In this document: one piece after another, positions 23,960 through 35,850 of the stretch | How positions within the stretch are numbered: the first letter of the stretch is position 1 | How the letters are laid out: each line of letters opens with the position of its first letter | Assembly: GCF_033958435.1 (NCBI RefSeq) | Contig: NC_134137.1 | Coordinates: 256,726,501-256,790,500 of the forward strand | From: Carettochelys insculpta | Taxonomy: Eukaryota; Chordata; Testudines; Carettochelyidae | Direction: 5' to 3' | Length of the DNA stretch: 64,000 nt | Notes under the pieces: generated by a model | Told to the model about the DNA's origin: nothing | The model's input: the letters and a program-made list of their open reading frames with translations, nothing else | Database searches by the model: none | Program-made: the position numbers and the translations under genes

Positions 23960-24970
23960 TGTAAGGTCAATGCATAACTAGTTGGAAAATTGTTTGCAGA
24001 GAGTAATCATCAGTGGTTCATATTCAAGTTGCAAAAGCGTATCAAGTGGGATCCCACAGGGATCAGTTCTGGGTCTGGTTCTGTCCAATATATTCATCAA
24101 TAATTTAGATAATGGCATACAGAGTACACTTATAAATTCTGTCAACAATATCAAACATAGAGGGGTTGCAAATTCTTTGGAGGACAGGAATAACATTATA
24201 AAGTGTCTAGACAAACTGGAGAAATAGTCTGAAGTAATGAAATAAGGACATACGGTAAGTAATCCACTCAAAGAACAATCAGTTGCGTGCATACAAAATG
24301 GGACATGACTGTCTGGGAAAGAGTACTGCAAAAATAGATACAGGGGTCATAGTGGACCAAAAGTTAAATACGACTGCAAAAAAAGGCAAACATTGCTTCC
24401 AGATGTATTAGCAGGAGTATCTTGTACGCAACACACAAGAACTAATTTTTCTGCTCATCTTCAGGCTAACTGAATCTCTGTTGGTGTATTTTCTCCTGTT
24501 CTAGTCCTTACATTTCAGGAAGGACATGGACAAATTTGTAGGTAGTCCAGAAAAGAGCGAAAAAAAGATTAAAGTTATAGAAAACATGAGGAAAGATTGA
24601 GAAAAATACTTTGGTTAATCTGGAGAAGATTGAGAAGGGACATGATGACAGTTTTTAAGTACAAAAAGGTTATGAAGGGAGAATATTGTTCTTGCTGAAC
24701 TCTGAGCATAAGATAAGAAGCAATGGGTTTAAAATGCAGCCAGGTTGGTTTCAGTTAGATATTAGGAGCAGCTTCCTGACAGGGTGGATAAGCACTGAAA
24801 TAAATTGCCTAGGGAAGTTGAGGAATCTCCATCACTGGAAATTTTAATAGCAGATTAAACAAACACTTATCAGGGAAAGTTTAGCTAATTTTTAGTCCTG
24901 CCTTGAGTGCACTGGGCTGAATTAGACCTCCTGAGGTTCCTTCTACTGCTTCTATTCTATGATTCTGTGA
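23960..24970 (+). mobile_element. CR1 LINE 3' fragment
   Basis: A frame at 23982-24227 contains SGIPQGSVLG followed by SNIFINNLD, the reverse-transcriptase block typical of CR1. The final bases GATTCTATGATTCTGTGA-like (ending about 24969) match the usual CR1 3' terminus. Several frame breaks lie between. The copy is 5' truncated, with only about the last 1 kb present. Confidence 0.8.
23982..24227 (+). pseudogene. CR1 reverse-transcriptase fragment
   Basis: An 81-codon remnant of the CR1 RT domain (palm region, PQGSVLG motif near residue 27). The YxDD block that should follow is not intact in this frame, where the sequence reads NSVNNIKH instead. It is not functional. Confidence 0.75.
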
Positions 24971-25811
24971 AAATGGCTTGTTCAGCAAAGGTCAGATACG
25001 ATTATAATTTTCAAACATTTAAACTGTCTCTTCATCTGAGTTTGGAGAGGAAGATTTAAGATGATTTACACTCCCTCCTCATGTTGGAAACCTAGTTTTC
25101 TAATATACCCCATTTATGTCAATGCTTTTCCATGATCCCCAGAAAAATAAAATAATAATTGCTCTGAATAACCTCATAAAGGATTTTGTCAAATATATTT
25201 CATTTAGGGAAAGAAATAGTTTATCAGTTCATACTTAAAGTTCAAGCAACCTTCAAGCTATCTCCCTCATTTCAGTAATATCCAACCCTTGGCTTTCATC
25301 CCAAGTAACCTCAAGTTTGTCATTTTTATTTGAATTGCTTTCATGTCTAGTTTTCTGTTAGAATCACTCTTTTACAGAAGCTACAGACAACTACTTAGTC
25401 CCTTCAACATGCTCATTTAGAGCAATTTAATTTCAATTTCCAGTGTGCCATTCATCCCGAAAAGTTGGTATCCTAACCTCCATCTCAGACATAGTATGTT
25501 ATTATGTCTCATATTCAACATTAATCCTTCCTTCTAATTCTTTAATCATCTCAAAAGCAGCATGAGGTGCAACTTCAGAGGATGACTCTCCTAACACATT
25601 TCTGGCTGCTTGTCACAATTTAGGAATTGAGAAACCACAACTGAAAAATAACTGCCTGCAATTACTTTCCGTGAAATATCAACTCCAGATAATATCAAAC
25701 AATGTACAAAAGGCTCTTATAATAAATCTCGCCCTCTTGCCCTAAGCTTTCTTACATTGCAGAGGAATCTCAGGATCAAAAAGGATCATGGCACAAAACA
25801 TTAGAAAGTTA

Positions 25812-26081
25812 GGGTATGTCAGCACTGGAAAAAAAAATCAGTGGCTGGCCTGGGTCAGCTGACTTGGGCTCAGGTGACTTGTGTCGGAAAGTTGCAATGT
25901 AGATGTTTGGACTGAAGTTGAAACCCTAGTTGTGAGCCTCCTTCAAGCAAGAAGGGCCCAGAACTGGGGTCCAACCTGAGCCCGTGCACCAACCATGCAG
26001 TTTTATGGCCCCATAGCCTGAACTCCGTGAGCTAAAGTCAGCTGAGCTGGGGAGTTCTTTTATGGCAGCATAGACACACCC
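25812..26081 (+). mobile_element. MITE, 270 bp, TTA target duplication
   Basis: The ends GGGTATGTC and GACACACCC are inverted copies, flanked by TTA on both sides (25809-25811 and 26082-26084). The inside contains GCCTGGGTCAGCTGACTTGG and GGGGAGTTC. A 3-bp TTA duplication is the usual target for PIF/Harbinger elements. Confidence 0.75.
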
Positions 26082-26194
26082 TTAGTGCCGCAGGATGATT
26101 TCTTACATAAAATATTAGAAATAAAATTTAAAAAAGCCTAGGGATCCCTGAGAAAAGTAGCTTTGTACTTCTCAGCTACCTCAATCCACTTACT

Positions 26195-26600
26195 GTGAAT
26201 TGTTATTATATGTATCACAGTAGCATCTAGAGGCCCCAGCTAAAATGAGGGCCTTGCAGCCACTGTCTATGTGCTTAATAGGACACAGATTTTGCTCTGA
26301 AGAGCTTACAGTCTTATAACCCCAGAGGCACTGAAACCACTGACAAGGGCAAGTGAAGTGTCTGCTCTACAGTTTTAGCTGAGAGCCAGCTGGTTTTTAG
26401 TTCATTCTCATGTCCCATCCTCAGGTTTAAGGAGGTCCATTCCCTCCTGCTGACAACCCAGGTCCATTGGCCTTACACAGGGAACACACACAAAACGTGG
26501 GTGGGGAAAGACACATGGTGATGTGACAAGATAAGCAAACAGAACAGTGGAAGAGGAGGGAATAGAACCCAGTCTGCTGTTTTTCTTCCCACCTGCCCCG
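26195..26600 (+). repeat. Ancient SINE or LINE-tail-like repeat
   Basis: The order GTAGCATCTAGAGGCCCCAG, GAGCTTACAGTCTTATA and later GGAATAGAACCCAGTCTGCTG resembles the conserved text of old amniote SINE/LINE tails. The family is not resolved. Confidence 0.35.
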
Positions 26601-26601
26601 A

Positions 26602-27967
26602 TTATTCAGGATGAGTAAGAACTACTTTCAGAGTAAGTTGCATTGCTTTGAGTGGGGATGCTGATAGACTAACATAGTACATGGAATGAGAGAAGGTGGC
26701 CCAGATCTTCAGTGCTCTTTACCTGATTTTTGCCTTCAACTTTCTCCATCATCCCTTGTTCATGTAGTCTTTGGATAAAATCCCAGAACTGACACATGAG
26801 TGATTTGTCATCTTTACACCCTATCAATAGGGTATAAAAATAAGTTAAACTGGTTGAGATTACATTGTTGAGGCTAAACAAAATAGGGATCAAATCCAAG
26901 CTGACAGCTACAAGAATTTTATTAGTTTGAAGGGGTAGAAAAAACTATGAAAAAACTCTAATCCAAAAACCAATAAAGCACTTTGCCAAATGTGATGTTA
27001 TCTGAGGCTCGTCGTATTAAAGAAAGTTCTATTAAATCCCCGCTTTCAAGTGCAGCATCAAAACCACTCCGTTTAAATGATATTTCTGTCAGGTTTTTTT
27101 CTTAACCTTCATGAAAAATTTACTGTACCATGATTAGAATTACTTGAATAATACATAACTTGCTTTAAATTCAAGTTATTACAGGCACTTGTAAAATGCT
27201 ATTTGATTTGATTTTTTTTCCTCCCACACCTTAAGCAAAATATGTGACAATTTTGTTTCATCTTGGGTAGCACATATACGAGCTAAACCATTCCTATGGG
27301 ATTCTCAATTGCTAGCTAATCCAAAGCAGTTTCTATTAGAATGACATAGGATGGAGTTAATGGACCCAAGAGTTTTGTTTTGTTTTGTTTTTAAAATCAG
27401 ATTTTTTTTTTAAAAAATGAGGGATGTGGGAAGAGCCTCAGCATACAGTGACCCAACTCATACATCATCTATAACTGCCACAGTTGGATATATACCTTAT
27501 TAACTGTTACAGTCAACTTAGAGTGATTTTGCATCTTGCTTTCTGTGGGTCTAACAATACGACAATGCACAGCTTTGAGGATCTAAGCTTTTTTCTTAAA
27601 GGAAAATATAAAGACATCACTGTTACCCATAATTTTTAAACGTTCCTTTTGAATAATTTCATCTTATTCCCTGAAGTAGAAACAAGAATTTCTGTTCTTA
27701 CTTAAAACTGGGGATAGGACAAGAATGGTGTATTTTGTTTTTCTAAAACTGAAAACTTGAAAACTTGAGATCTGGCTTCCAATTTACCTGTACCATCAAA
27801 GTTATGGGGAAATGGTGGGATACATTTTGTTCCCCCTTTCTGGGGAAAGTGGATACATCACTGGATCCAAGGGTTAGTTTCATTCTGAAAGAAACAAAAA
27901 AATAAAATAAAAAAACCCCACTTTCTTGTCCTAATTTGGGGCGGGCAAAAAGCCAGATGCGGTTCAC
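26602..27967. other. No gene recognised
   Basis: AT-rich sequence left of Harbinger copy A. No domain, RNA or repeat family that I can support. Confidence 0.3.
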
Positions 27968-28396
27968 CATAGCCGTGTCTACACGTGCACGCTACTTCGA
28001 AGTAGCGGCACTAACTTCGAAATAGCGCCCGTCATGGCTACACGCGTCGGGCGCTATTTCGAAGTTAACTTCGATGTTAGGCGGCGAGACGTCAAAGTCG
28101 CTAACCCCATGAGGGGATAGGAATAGCGCCCTACTTCGACGTTCAACGTCGAAGTAGGGACCGTGTAGTTGTTGCGCGTCCCGCAATGTCGAAATTGCCA
28201 GGTCCTCCATGGTGGCCATCAGCTGAGGGGTTGAGAGACGCTCTCTCCAGCCCCTCAGCTCAATGGTGGCTGCATGGAGTGGCCCCTCAAAGGTCCCCTC
28301 CCCCTCCCTGCCTCTGCAGGAAGCTGAGGGAACGTGCAGGCGGCAGCCCACACACACAGCCAGCCTGCACGTCCCTCAGCCACCCACCCAGCTGCG

Positions 28397-30462
28397 ATGG
28401 CTGCCCGGCAGCACCCCCAGGGGACCCCCCCCAAGGGGAGACAGGGCAGCCAGCCCAGCCAGGCGGGCAGCCAGGCTGGCAAGCGGCAGCGGGGCGCCTC
28501 CTGGACGGAGGCCGAGCTGTGGGACCTGCTGGGGCTCTGGAGCGAGGAGGAGGTGCTCCAGGTAATGGGGAGCAAGAGGCGGAACGCGGATGCGTTCGCT
28601 CGGCTGGCCGACAACCTGGCTGCCCGGGGTCACCCTGCCCACATGCCCGATCACGTCAGGAGTAAGGTGAAGGAGCTGCAGCAGGGTTAGACCCGGGCCC
28701 AGGATGCGGCCAGCCGATCTGGGGCCACCCCCGTCACTTGCCCCTTTTACAGGGAGCTCAGGGACATCCTGGGCCCCCGGCACACCTCCTCCCCTCTGGC
28801 CACCCTTGATACCTCGGCCGATGAGCCCCAGCAGGCCCTGCAGCCGGAGTCCGCCCTGGAGGTAAGCCCCGCACCCCGGGGGGCCCCCCCGGAGCCCACC
28901 CCCGGGACATCGCGGCAGGAAGAGGAGGAGGAGGAGGAGGAGGAGGAGGGGGGCTCCTCCTCTGCAGAATCCGGGCTGCAGATCCTCCTCCTGCCATCCC
29001 GGAGCAGCAGCCGGGCCTCCGCCCCCCGGGGATCTCCAGACCGTGGGAGCGGACCGACAGGTAGGTACCCCTCTCTGGTGTACACCCCTGGGCTTGAGGG
29101 GCGGGGGGTAATAGATATGTGTCCAGGGCCCCCCATATGCTCACATGGCCATGGCCCCAAGGACAGCAGGGCCATGGCCCTCACAGCACTGCATCCATCA
29201 GCCCCTGCCCCCCCGACCCCGCACGACAGTGCCATGCCCCATCCCCGGGCCAGGGGGGAGCGGAACCTCGAGTGGCCCCCGGGAGGAGGGTGTGGGACAC
29301 CCCGCAGCAGCAGCATGTGATGGAGTGGGGGGAGTGCAAAAAGGAGACTCAGGCTACATATGAGCAACAAGAGCCGAATAGCTCCCAGGGGCACAGGAGG
29401 ATCCTGGGGCTACAGCTGGCAGGTGACACCTCTGCCCTGAACAAAGAGAAGGGAGGAGCCGAGCTGGCTTGGAATTGCGGGGGGAGGGCGGGAGCCACAG
29501 GTAGAGGCTAGGGGAAGGGAGAGCTGGAAGGCAGCCAGCCTGAGGAGGGGGAAAGCTGCATCCCAGAGGGGCTCCCCTTGGGGTCTTCTCCCCATGACGG
29601 GTTGGAAGGACTGTCTCTTCCGACAGCTGGTGCTGTCACTTCTGGGAGAAACTGGGCATCTGTGGCCTAAGAAACCTCTCCTGCTGTGAGACCCTGCGGG
29701 TGAAGTGAGAGTCGCTCTCACCAGGGGACGGGGTGCAGGGCAGAGGGACCCCTGAACCCCATCCATCACAGCAGCATCTCCCGGGGACGGGGATGGGGAA
29801 CCTGCAGCACAGGGCTGGGGGGACAAAGGCCACGGCTCGGGGCCCACACTAACGCCTGTCTCCATTCTTCTTCCCCCCCTCCTGTCCTGTGTCCCGCACC
29901 TGCACCATCAGAAGGACCGGAAGAGAGCGCCGGCGAGGCCTCAGTGGTCCCGGAGAGCCCTCCGGGACCATCGGTCCAGGCCAGCCCCTCAGCCGAGGAC
30001 CAAACGGCCCCACGGCGGGCTAGACGGTGGACTCCGCACCACCACCACCCGACAGCGACAGACCCCCAGCTGCTGGCCATCCACCGACGGCAGCTGGAGG
30101 TCGCGGAGCAGCAGCTGCAGCTGCAGGAGCGGGCGCTGGCCTGGTGCCAGGAGACACGGGGGGCCTACATGGAGACTTTTAACCGCCTGGTGGACTACCT
30201 GGCCCCCCATGCCACGCCAGCCGCTGCAGCGCCCGCCCTGCCTGCTCCACCATCCCCACCACCAGCTGCTCCGCCCATCGCCGTCCCGTCCGCCATCGCC
30301 CCGCCACCCACCGCGGAGGGCCGGAGCACCGAGGGACCCCTGGAGCCACCTGAGACTCGCTGGGCATCATATCTTCCGGTCCGGCCCGCCCCCAGCCAGC
30401 CCCGGACAGGGCTGCGACCGCGGCGGGGCTCCCAGCCGGCCACGCCCAGTGCCGGGCTATAG
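28397..30462 (+). pseudogene. Harbinger Myb/SANT-like protein, copy A (one stop)
   Basis: Two exons, 28397-29060 and 29912-30462, with donor ACAG|GTAGGT and acceptor CACCATCAG|AAGG. Together they are 1,215 bases, the same length as in copy B. The Myb/SANT domain begins with SWTEAELWDLLGLW. A TAG at 28688-28690 interrupts it at codon 98, where copy B has a Tyr codon, before the third helix. Beyond the stop the frame stays open through CPFYRELRDIL, an acidic run (GAG repeats at about 28919-28950) and exon 2. The C-terminal exon encodes a coiled-coil-like QLEVAEQQLQLQERALAW stretch, then Pro/Ala-rich text. It lies divergent from the left end and convergent with the nuclease gene. A single stop suggests recent loss. 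Confidence 0.85.
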
Positions 30463-30859
30463 GGGCGAGGGGCCCGGGACGTGGCCCCCCCCCTTGTATA
30501 TAGTTTAAAGTTATTATTTGGTGCCCCCCGTTTGCCCCATCCCCCCCATGTAAATAGTTCTCCCCTTTATCCTCCCTGGTTTTCTTTTTATTCATGAGGA
30601 CACTTCCTTCTTAGTATTGTTTTATTTTTGTACATATTAGTTTGTTTCCACATGTTTGTATATAGTTTGTTCTTGTTTCATATATTTACAGTTAAAAAAA
30701 AGTTCTGAAAGAAAAAGAAGTTTAAGTTCAGCCACAAGTGCGTGCTGTCATTTGTCCAGGAAAAGTGGGAGGGGGGTGCGGTGGGGTGCTCCATGGTGTG
30801 GGCGTTGGGGCAGGAGTGTGGTGGAGGAAGGGGCGGGCAGTGGGGGGCCTGGGCAGAGT

Positions 30860-32228
30860 TCACCCTGCGGCCTCATCATTGAAGTGGGCCCACAGGGCCT
30901 CCCGGACCCGGGTCCCTTCGGGGTCCACCTGCCGATTGGGGGCAGCAGGTGGCTGGACGTCTGCCCTGCCGGCCTCCGCAGCCCAGCCCTGGAAAAAGGT
31001 GTCCCCCTTGCTCTCCACCAAATTGTGCAGGGCGCAGCAGGCACCCACAATCTGGGGGATGTTGTTGGGGCCCGCATGCAGGCGGGTCAGGAGACATCTC
31101 CAGTGTCCCTTCAGGCGGCCAAATGAGCGCTCCACCACCTGGCGCGCACGGTTCAGGCGCTCGTTGAAGTGCTCCTGGTTAGCGGAGAGATGGCCCGTGT
31201 ACGGGTGCATGAGCCACGGCCGGAGGGGGTATGCCGCATCTGCGATGACGCAGAAGGGCATGGTGGTGTCCCCCAGAGGGATCTCCCACTGGGGGATGTA
31301 GGTCCCCGCCTCCAGCCGGCGGCACAGGCCCGAGTTCCGGAAAACCCGGGCGTCGTGGGTGCTGCCAGGCCAGCCCACATAAATGTCCTGGAAACATCCC
31401 CAGCTGTCCACCAAGGCCTGGAGGACGACAGAATGGTAGCCCTTGCGATTCAGGTATCGTCCTCCACTGTGATGTGGGGCGCGGATGGGCATGTGAGTCC
31501 CATCCAGAGCCCCGAAGCACTTGGGGAAGCCCAGGGTGGCAAAGGCCACGAAGGTGGCATCTGGGTCCCCCAGCCTCACGAGCCTGTGCAGGAGCATGGT
31601 GTTGATGGCACACACAACCTGCAGAGAAAGCACATGGGACAGCACCAATGAGGGGTGAGCAGGGTGTGCGTGGCCCTGCCCTGCCCTCCTCTGCCCGGGC
31701 CACCCTCCCCTGCCCTGCCCTCCCCCCCGTGGGTTCTCTTACCTCCATGAGGACAGCCCCGACGGTGGCCTTGCCGACACCAAACTGCTGTCCCACGGAT
31801 CGGTAGCTGTCGGGAGTGGCCAGCTTCCAGACAGCGATGCCGACCCGTTTCTGCACTGTGAGGGCACGCCGCATGGCCGTGTCCTGGTGCCTGAGTGCAG
31901 GGGTGAGCCACTGGCACAGCTCCATAAATGTCTGCCGGCTCATCCTGAAGTTCCTGAGCCAGCGGTCGTCGTCCCACTCCCCAAGCACCAGCCGCTCCCA
32001 CCAGTTGGTGCTGGTGGGGTAGCTCCACAGCTGCCGGCGTGTGAGGCCGGGGGGGAGGGGTGCTGCAGGGGTAGGGGTTGAGCCCTGCTGCCCTGGGGGC
32101 AGCTCCTCCTCCGGGGTAGCAAAGAGGTGCTCAGCTGCCTCCCGCATGGCATGGAGCAGGGCAAGCCCTGCTCCTGCCGGGAGGGCTGGGTGGACCTCTG
32201 GCTGCTGCTGCTGCTGCTGGGGGTCCAT
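30860..32228 (-). CDS. HARBI1-like Harbinger transposase (DDE nuclease), copy A
   Basis: Exon 1 is 32228-31743 (162 codons) and exon 2 is 31618-30860, with donor ATGGAG|GTAAGA and acceptor TCTCTGCAG|GTTGTG, in phase; the product is 413 residues. Residues 4-9 are a short Gln run. The N-terminal half (about 75-162) holds WWERLVLGEW, then NFRMSRQTFMELCQWL and the helix-turn-helix candidate SYRSVGQQFGVGKATVGAVL. Exon 2 is a DDE_Tnp_4 nuclease with acidic residues in GALDGTH, STHDARVF, IADAAYPL and VVERSFGRLK. The predicted role is to cut and rejoin the element ends with the Myb-like partner. No internal stop is seen, so this gene may still be expressible even though the partner gene of the same copy is broken. 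Naming it as Harbinger nuclease is secure; activity is inference. Confidence 0.9.
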
Positions 32229-32589
32229 GACTGCGGCGCCCGGGGTCTGTGTGCCTATGGCTCCTCAGACCGCGTGCTGTGCAGGCTGAGTGTGTCTGGG
32301 AGGGGCCCTTTAAGGGAGCGGCTAGCTGTTGCCCCGGAAGCGCTAGTCCGCCCTGTGAGCCTGTCTGCACCTGTGCCTGGCATCCCTATTTCGATGTGTG
32401 CTACTTTGGCGTGTAGACGTTCCCTCGCTGCGCCTATTTCGATGTTGGGCTGCGCAACGTCGAAGTTGAACATCGACGTTGCCAGCCCTGGAGGACGTGT
32501 AGACGCTATTCATCGAAATAGCCTATTTCGATGTCGCTACACCGAAATTAGCTATTTCGTTGTAGCGTGCACGTGTAGACGTAGCCCAT

Positions 32590-33425
32590 GGTTAGTGCCT
32601 GGTGGGCCACCCGCACTTTATCTGTTTGCTGCTCCCCATGTACACCTTCCTGCTTTGCACCCATTCCTGTTGGCCACTGATTGCCACTCCCAGACAATGG
32701 AAGCTGTGGGAAGTGGTGCCCAAATCAGTCCAAAACTATCAAAGAACATAATAGGTTGACTCATGACTAATCTCTACTTGAAACCCTTTCAATTTCATAA
32801 CTCAGTCAGTTCTGTAGAAAAATGTGAACATACAGATATGTTTTGACCATGTAAGGAGAAAATATCCCATGAGCAGCTAATTTAATATTAGATCAAACAA
32901 ACAAGAATGGAAATTACAATGTTTTTGTTGACTATTTTAACAGTCAGGGAAGGCACAGGGACTTTAACATATTTCTAGGACTCTTTGTAGTATCACTCTT
33001 TATAACTTCTGCCAGTCATTATGGAATACTTGGATTTGAAGGGGGTATGGGGGGGTAAGGAGGAGCCATGAAATGTCTAACTGATGTACCCAAGAGGAGT
33101 TGATTAAAATGATAAAAGAAGAATGCTTTCATTATCATTTGTATTATTTCTTCTGAAAACGTCTCAAATGTAAAAACCTCTGAAAGTTAAGCCATCTAAA
33201 GAACTTGTCCTTATGAGAACTAACATCTCAGCTTGCTGTACAATGAAATATGCTGTGCTTCCTAATGATTTTTGATAATTCTCAAAAGAAAAGAAACTGT
33301 TCAGGTTGAAGGCCTGCAATAAAACTTTTGGAAAATAAAACCAGACATTGAAAAAGCAACACTAAATTGGCACTTAGAAATGGTTTCTTTCAGAAGCATG
33401 GCAAGTGTCCTTCTAGAAGGGTTCA
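32590..33425. other. No gene recognised
   Basis: AT-rich flank to the right of Harbinger copy A, with no supported feature. Confidence 0.3.
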
Positions 33426-34380
33426 CTCACCACTGGTGCACCCCATCATGGCTGGGCCTTGGGTTGCAGGGGTTTTCTAGCACCTCTTGTCAATGGTTGC
33501 TTTGACCCTGATATGGTCTCTGTTCTTCAGATTCATCCATACAAATCATGTGGTGTTTCAGTACCACTCTTCCAGAGTCAATCAAAAGTTCAACAGACAG
33601 TCCAATGTCTTTACAAAAGATGTTTGGACCTGACTCAGAGCCCCATGATGCTTGCACACTTCTCTGAGGGCACTAAGTCATCAATATCCCATTCTCAGAG
33701 GCCTCCTTTTCCCCATAGCTCATAGGAGAATTATGATCCTCCCACTACAATGGGTCCAGAGACCCTATAGGTATTAATGAAGGTCTGCTCTGTAAGATTG
33801 CTTGCTATTGCTTCTCTGGACCTCTCCCTACCACAATGTGTCACAGCTGGCTTCCCTCACAGGCACTCCAAGTTCACCACTCTTGAGGCTAGGATTAGGA
33901 GGGTTCTCCCCCAGAATCTCCCCACCCTACAATCCAAATTACAGACAAATCAACTTCTTCCCTTCATGGGCCTGGATACTTAAGCTTCTCTGCACCTCAG
34001 TTTAATACTCCCCAGGCCTCTCCCCCTAGAAAGCCAGATCATGGCCTGTGTCAGTGTTTCTCATCAGTGGAGCTTGCTCTGCCCCTAGCAACTGCTCTGT
34101 CTCTCTCTTAATTTCCTCACAGATTTCTCTATCCAGAAGATGACCAACTCTCACTCAGGTTTCCTTCTTGACCCTCCTGGTCTCTCCAATCTCTAATCCC
34201 AGAGAGCAAATGAAAAGTCATATTCTTCATATTAAACCCAGCATAGATTAATCTTTAATTAGGCCTGATCCAGTTTCCTGTTGTGCCAGCTGGGTTAACT
34301 GGCCTCTCAGGCCCACATTAGCCCCTCAGACTCAGGATGACACGCATAGCCTTTCACAATCCCTCACTCACATTGTAGTG
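33426..34380 (-). repeat. Unclassified moderately GC-rich segment, possibly an old LTR
   Basis: About 950 bases differ in composition from both flanks and lack a long frame. On the minus strand it runs from CACTACAATGTGAGTGAGG to GGTGAGTGAAC. Without comparison I cannot place it in a family. Confidence 0.25.
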
Positions 34381-35634
34381 CTAGTCAGAGTTTACTGTAA
34401 GATGTGTGCAATGCGGCAAAATCCAAAAGTTACATGAAAATCTAGATATAGTGCCTAAATGTCTTCTCTTTAAACAATGACTGGGAAGAGGCTACTGAGC
34501 TGTTAGAATTTTGCAATGCTGTAACTACTGTGGGTATCTCCTCTACCAGTCAAGGGCTCAAAATACTACAGTTGGAGTCCTTTTCACTAGACTTCAAAGG
34601 ACACCAAAAATGGGACCATCGTGGATAACCATAGCAATATGCATTTACTGCAACTGCTCTGTACCTAGTGATAGTGTTTCTAAGTCCAACAAAAATTTAG
34701 GTTCTGGGGCTGCTCACTTCCAAAAATCTTCTTTTAACTTGTGTATTATCCTCAGACGATTTTTAAAAAGGCAAAAGGACACTCAACCAAGATTCAAAGT
34801 GACAGCTTGCTGTTACACCAGATCCAAGAAGTCAGTGAATCAAAAGGAGTTGACAGAGGTAGCTTGTCTGTGGAGGTGTGTATAAGAGGCATCAAGTGGT
34901 AAGGGAAAACAAAGACAGAACAGTCACTGGTGAAAGCTCTATCTTATTTATGGAAGAGAGGGTTGAAGTTTGTGTGGCATGACAACTCACATCCGATAGC
35001 TTAAAGGGCAAGGTAAATGCCCTAAAAAAATGAAATATGTACACTTACATCCTTGCGTTTGTGTGTGGATTCCCAGGTACAAAAATAAGAAGGAAAAAAG
35101 AAAATTGTAAAAAGTTCTGCTCGATGGAGAATGCATTTTCAACTGCAATTTAAGCCAAAGTGAAATAGACAGACATGGCAGAGCTGTAGTGGGGTGATGC
35201 TTGCATCAGTTTATGGTATTTTCTGGGCTGGGGGTGGAGGGGTGGAAAAAAGAATATGGTTTCCAAGAGCTGTGATGTGAGCTAGACCAAGTGTAGAGAA
35301 AGAGGGATTGTGAGGAAAAAAAATGAATGGATGAAAACTATTAACTAGAAGTAATGCTGAAGCTATTGGTTGGGTGTTCCTTTCTCCCTCATCTACGAGC
35401 AGGAAGGGCTGGTAAATGTGCATGTATGCATATTCACTGAGCCTTCATATAATCTGAAGCCTATCATACTTTTATATCTCACGCAGTCATGGCACAAAAG
35501 TCTACACAGGTTTTGGGCTCTTTCGTTGAGATGAGTACACATTCATCTTATGGGCTCCAGGCATTCTACCCACAGCTCTATAAAATAGAGTTACATTACT
35601 TCACCAGCAAATAGAGATCTGTGTTTGTCACTTA
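34381..35634. other. No gene recognised
   Basis: AT-rich. The 124-codon frame at 34511-34885 shows no domain and is probably chance. Confidence 0.3.
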
Positions 35635-35850
35635 GGCTATGTCTACACTTGGCCGCTTCTTTGAAGAGAGCATGGTAATCAGGCTGATTGGATATTACTA
35701 ATGAAGTGCTGCAATGCGTATGCAGCACCTTCATAAGGTTAATTCTCCCTCTCAGCAACTTCAAAGTGCCAAATTTCAAAGTGCCAGCATGCCATGTAGC
35801 CACGGGCACTTTGAAGTGCTTGCACTACTTCAAAGCGCCTTTACTCCCCA
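35635..35850 (+). mobile_element. MITE fragment, GGCTATGTCTACAC type
   Basis: It starts GGCTATGTCTACACTTGG directly after TTA, the usual Harbinger target. The inside has TTTGAAG/CTTCAAAG words and an AATGAAGTGCTGCAATGC stretch like the foldback MITE at 63505. The right terminus is missing. Confidence 0.6.

Larger units (their letters stand above)
27971..32586 (-). mobile_element. Harbinger copy A, full length 4,616 bp
   Basis: The ends AGCCGTGTCTACACGTGCAC and GTGCACGTGTAGACGTAGCC are inverted copies, flanked by the 3-bp repeat CAT (27968-27970 and 32587-32589). It carries the same two convergent genes as copies B and C but in the opposite orientation, with the nuclease on the minus strand. 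Its GC content is far above that of the flanks. The terminal 400 bases at each end are dense in TTCGAA and TCGACG/TCGATG palindromic words. Confidence 0.95.

Noticed and set aside
27255..27300. GGTAGCACATATAC resembling the start of U6 snRNA
   Set aside because: Only a dozen bases agree; the rest of U6, including the conserved hexamer region, is absent.
27971..28200. Repeated palindromic words (TTCGAA, TCGACG) suggesting a CRISPR-like array
   Set aside because: The words are irregularly spaced, have no constant spacer length and recur at every Harbinger end. The context is vertebrate DNA.
30656..32759. Long plus-strand frames opposite the copy A nuclease
   Set aside because: They are antisense shadows of the GC-rich nuclease gene, and the same shadows occur in copies B and C.
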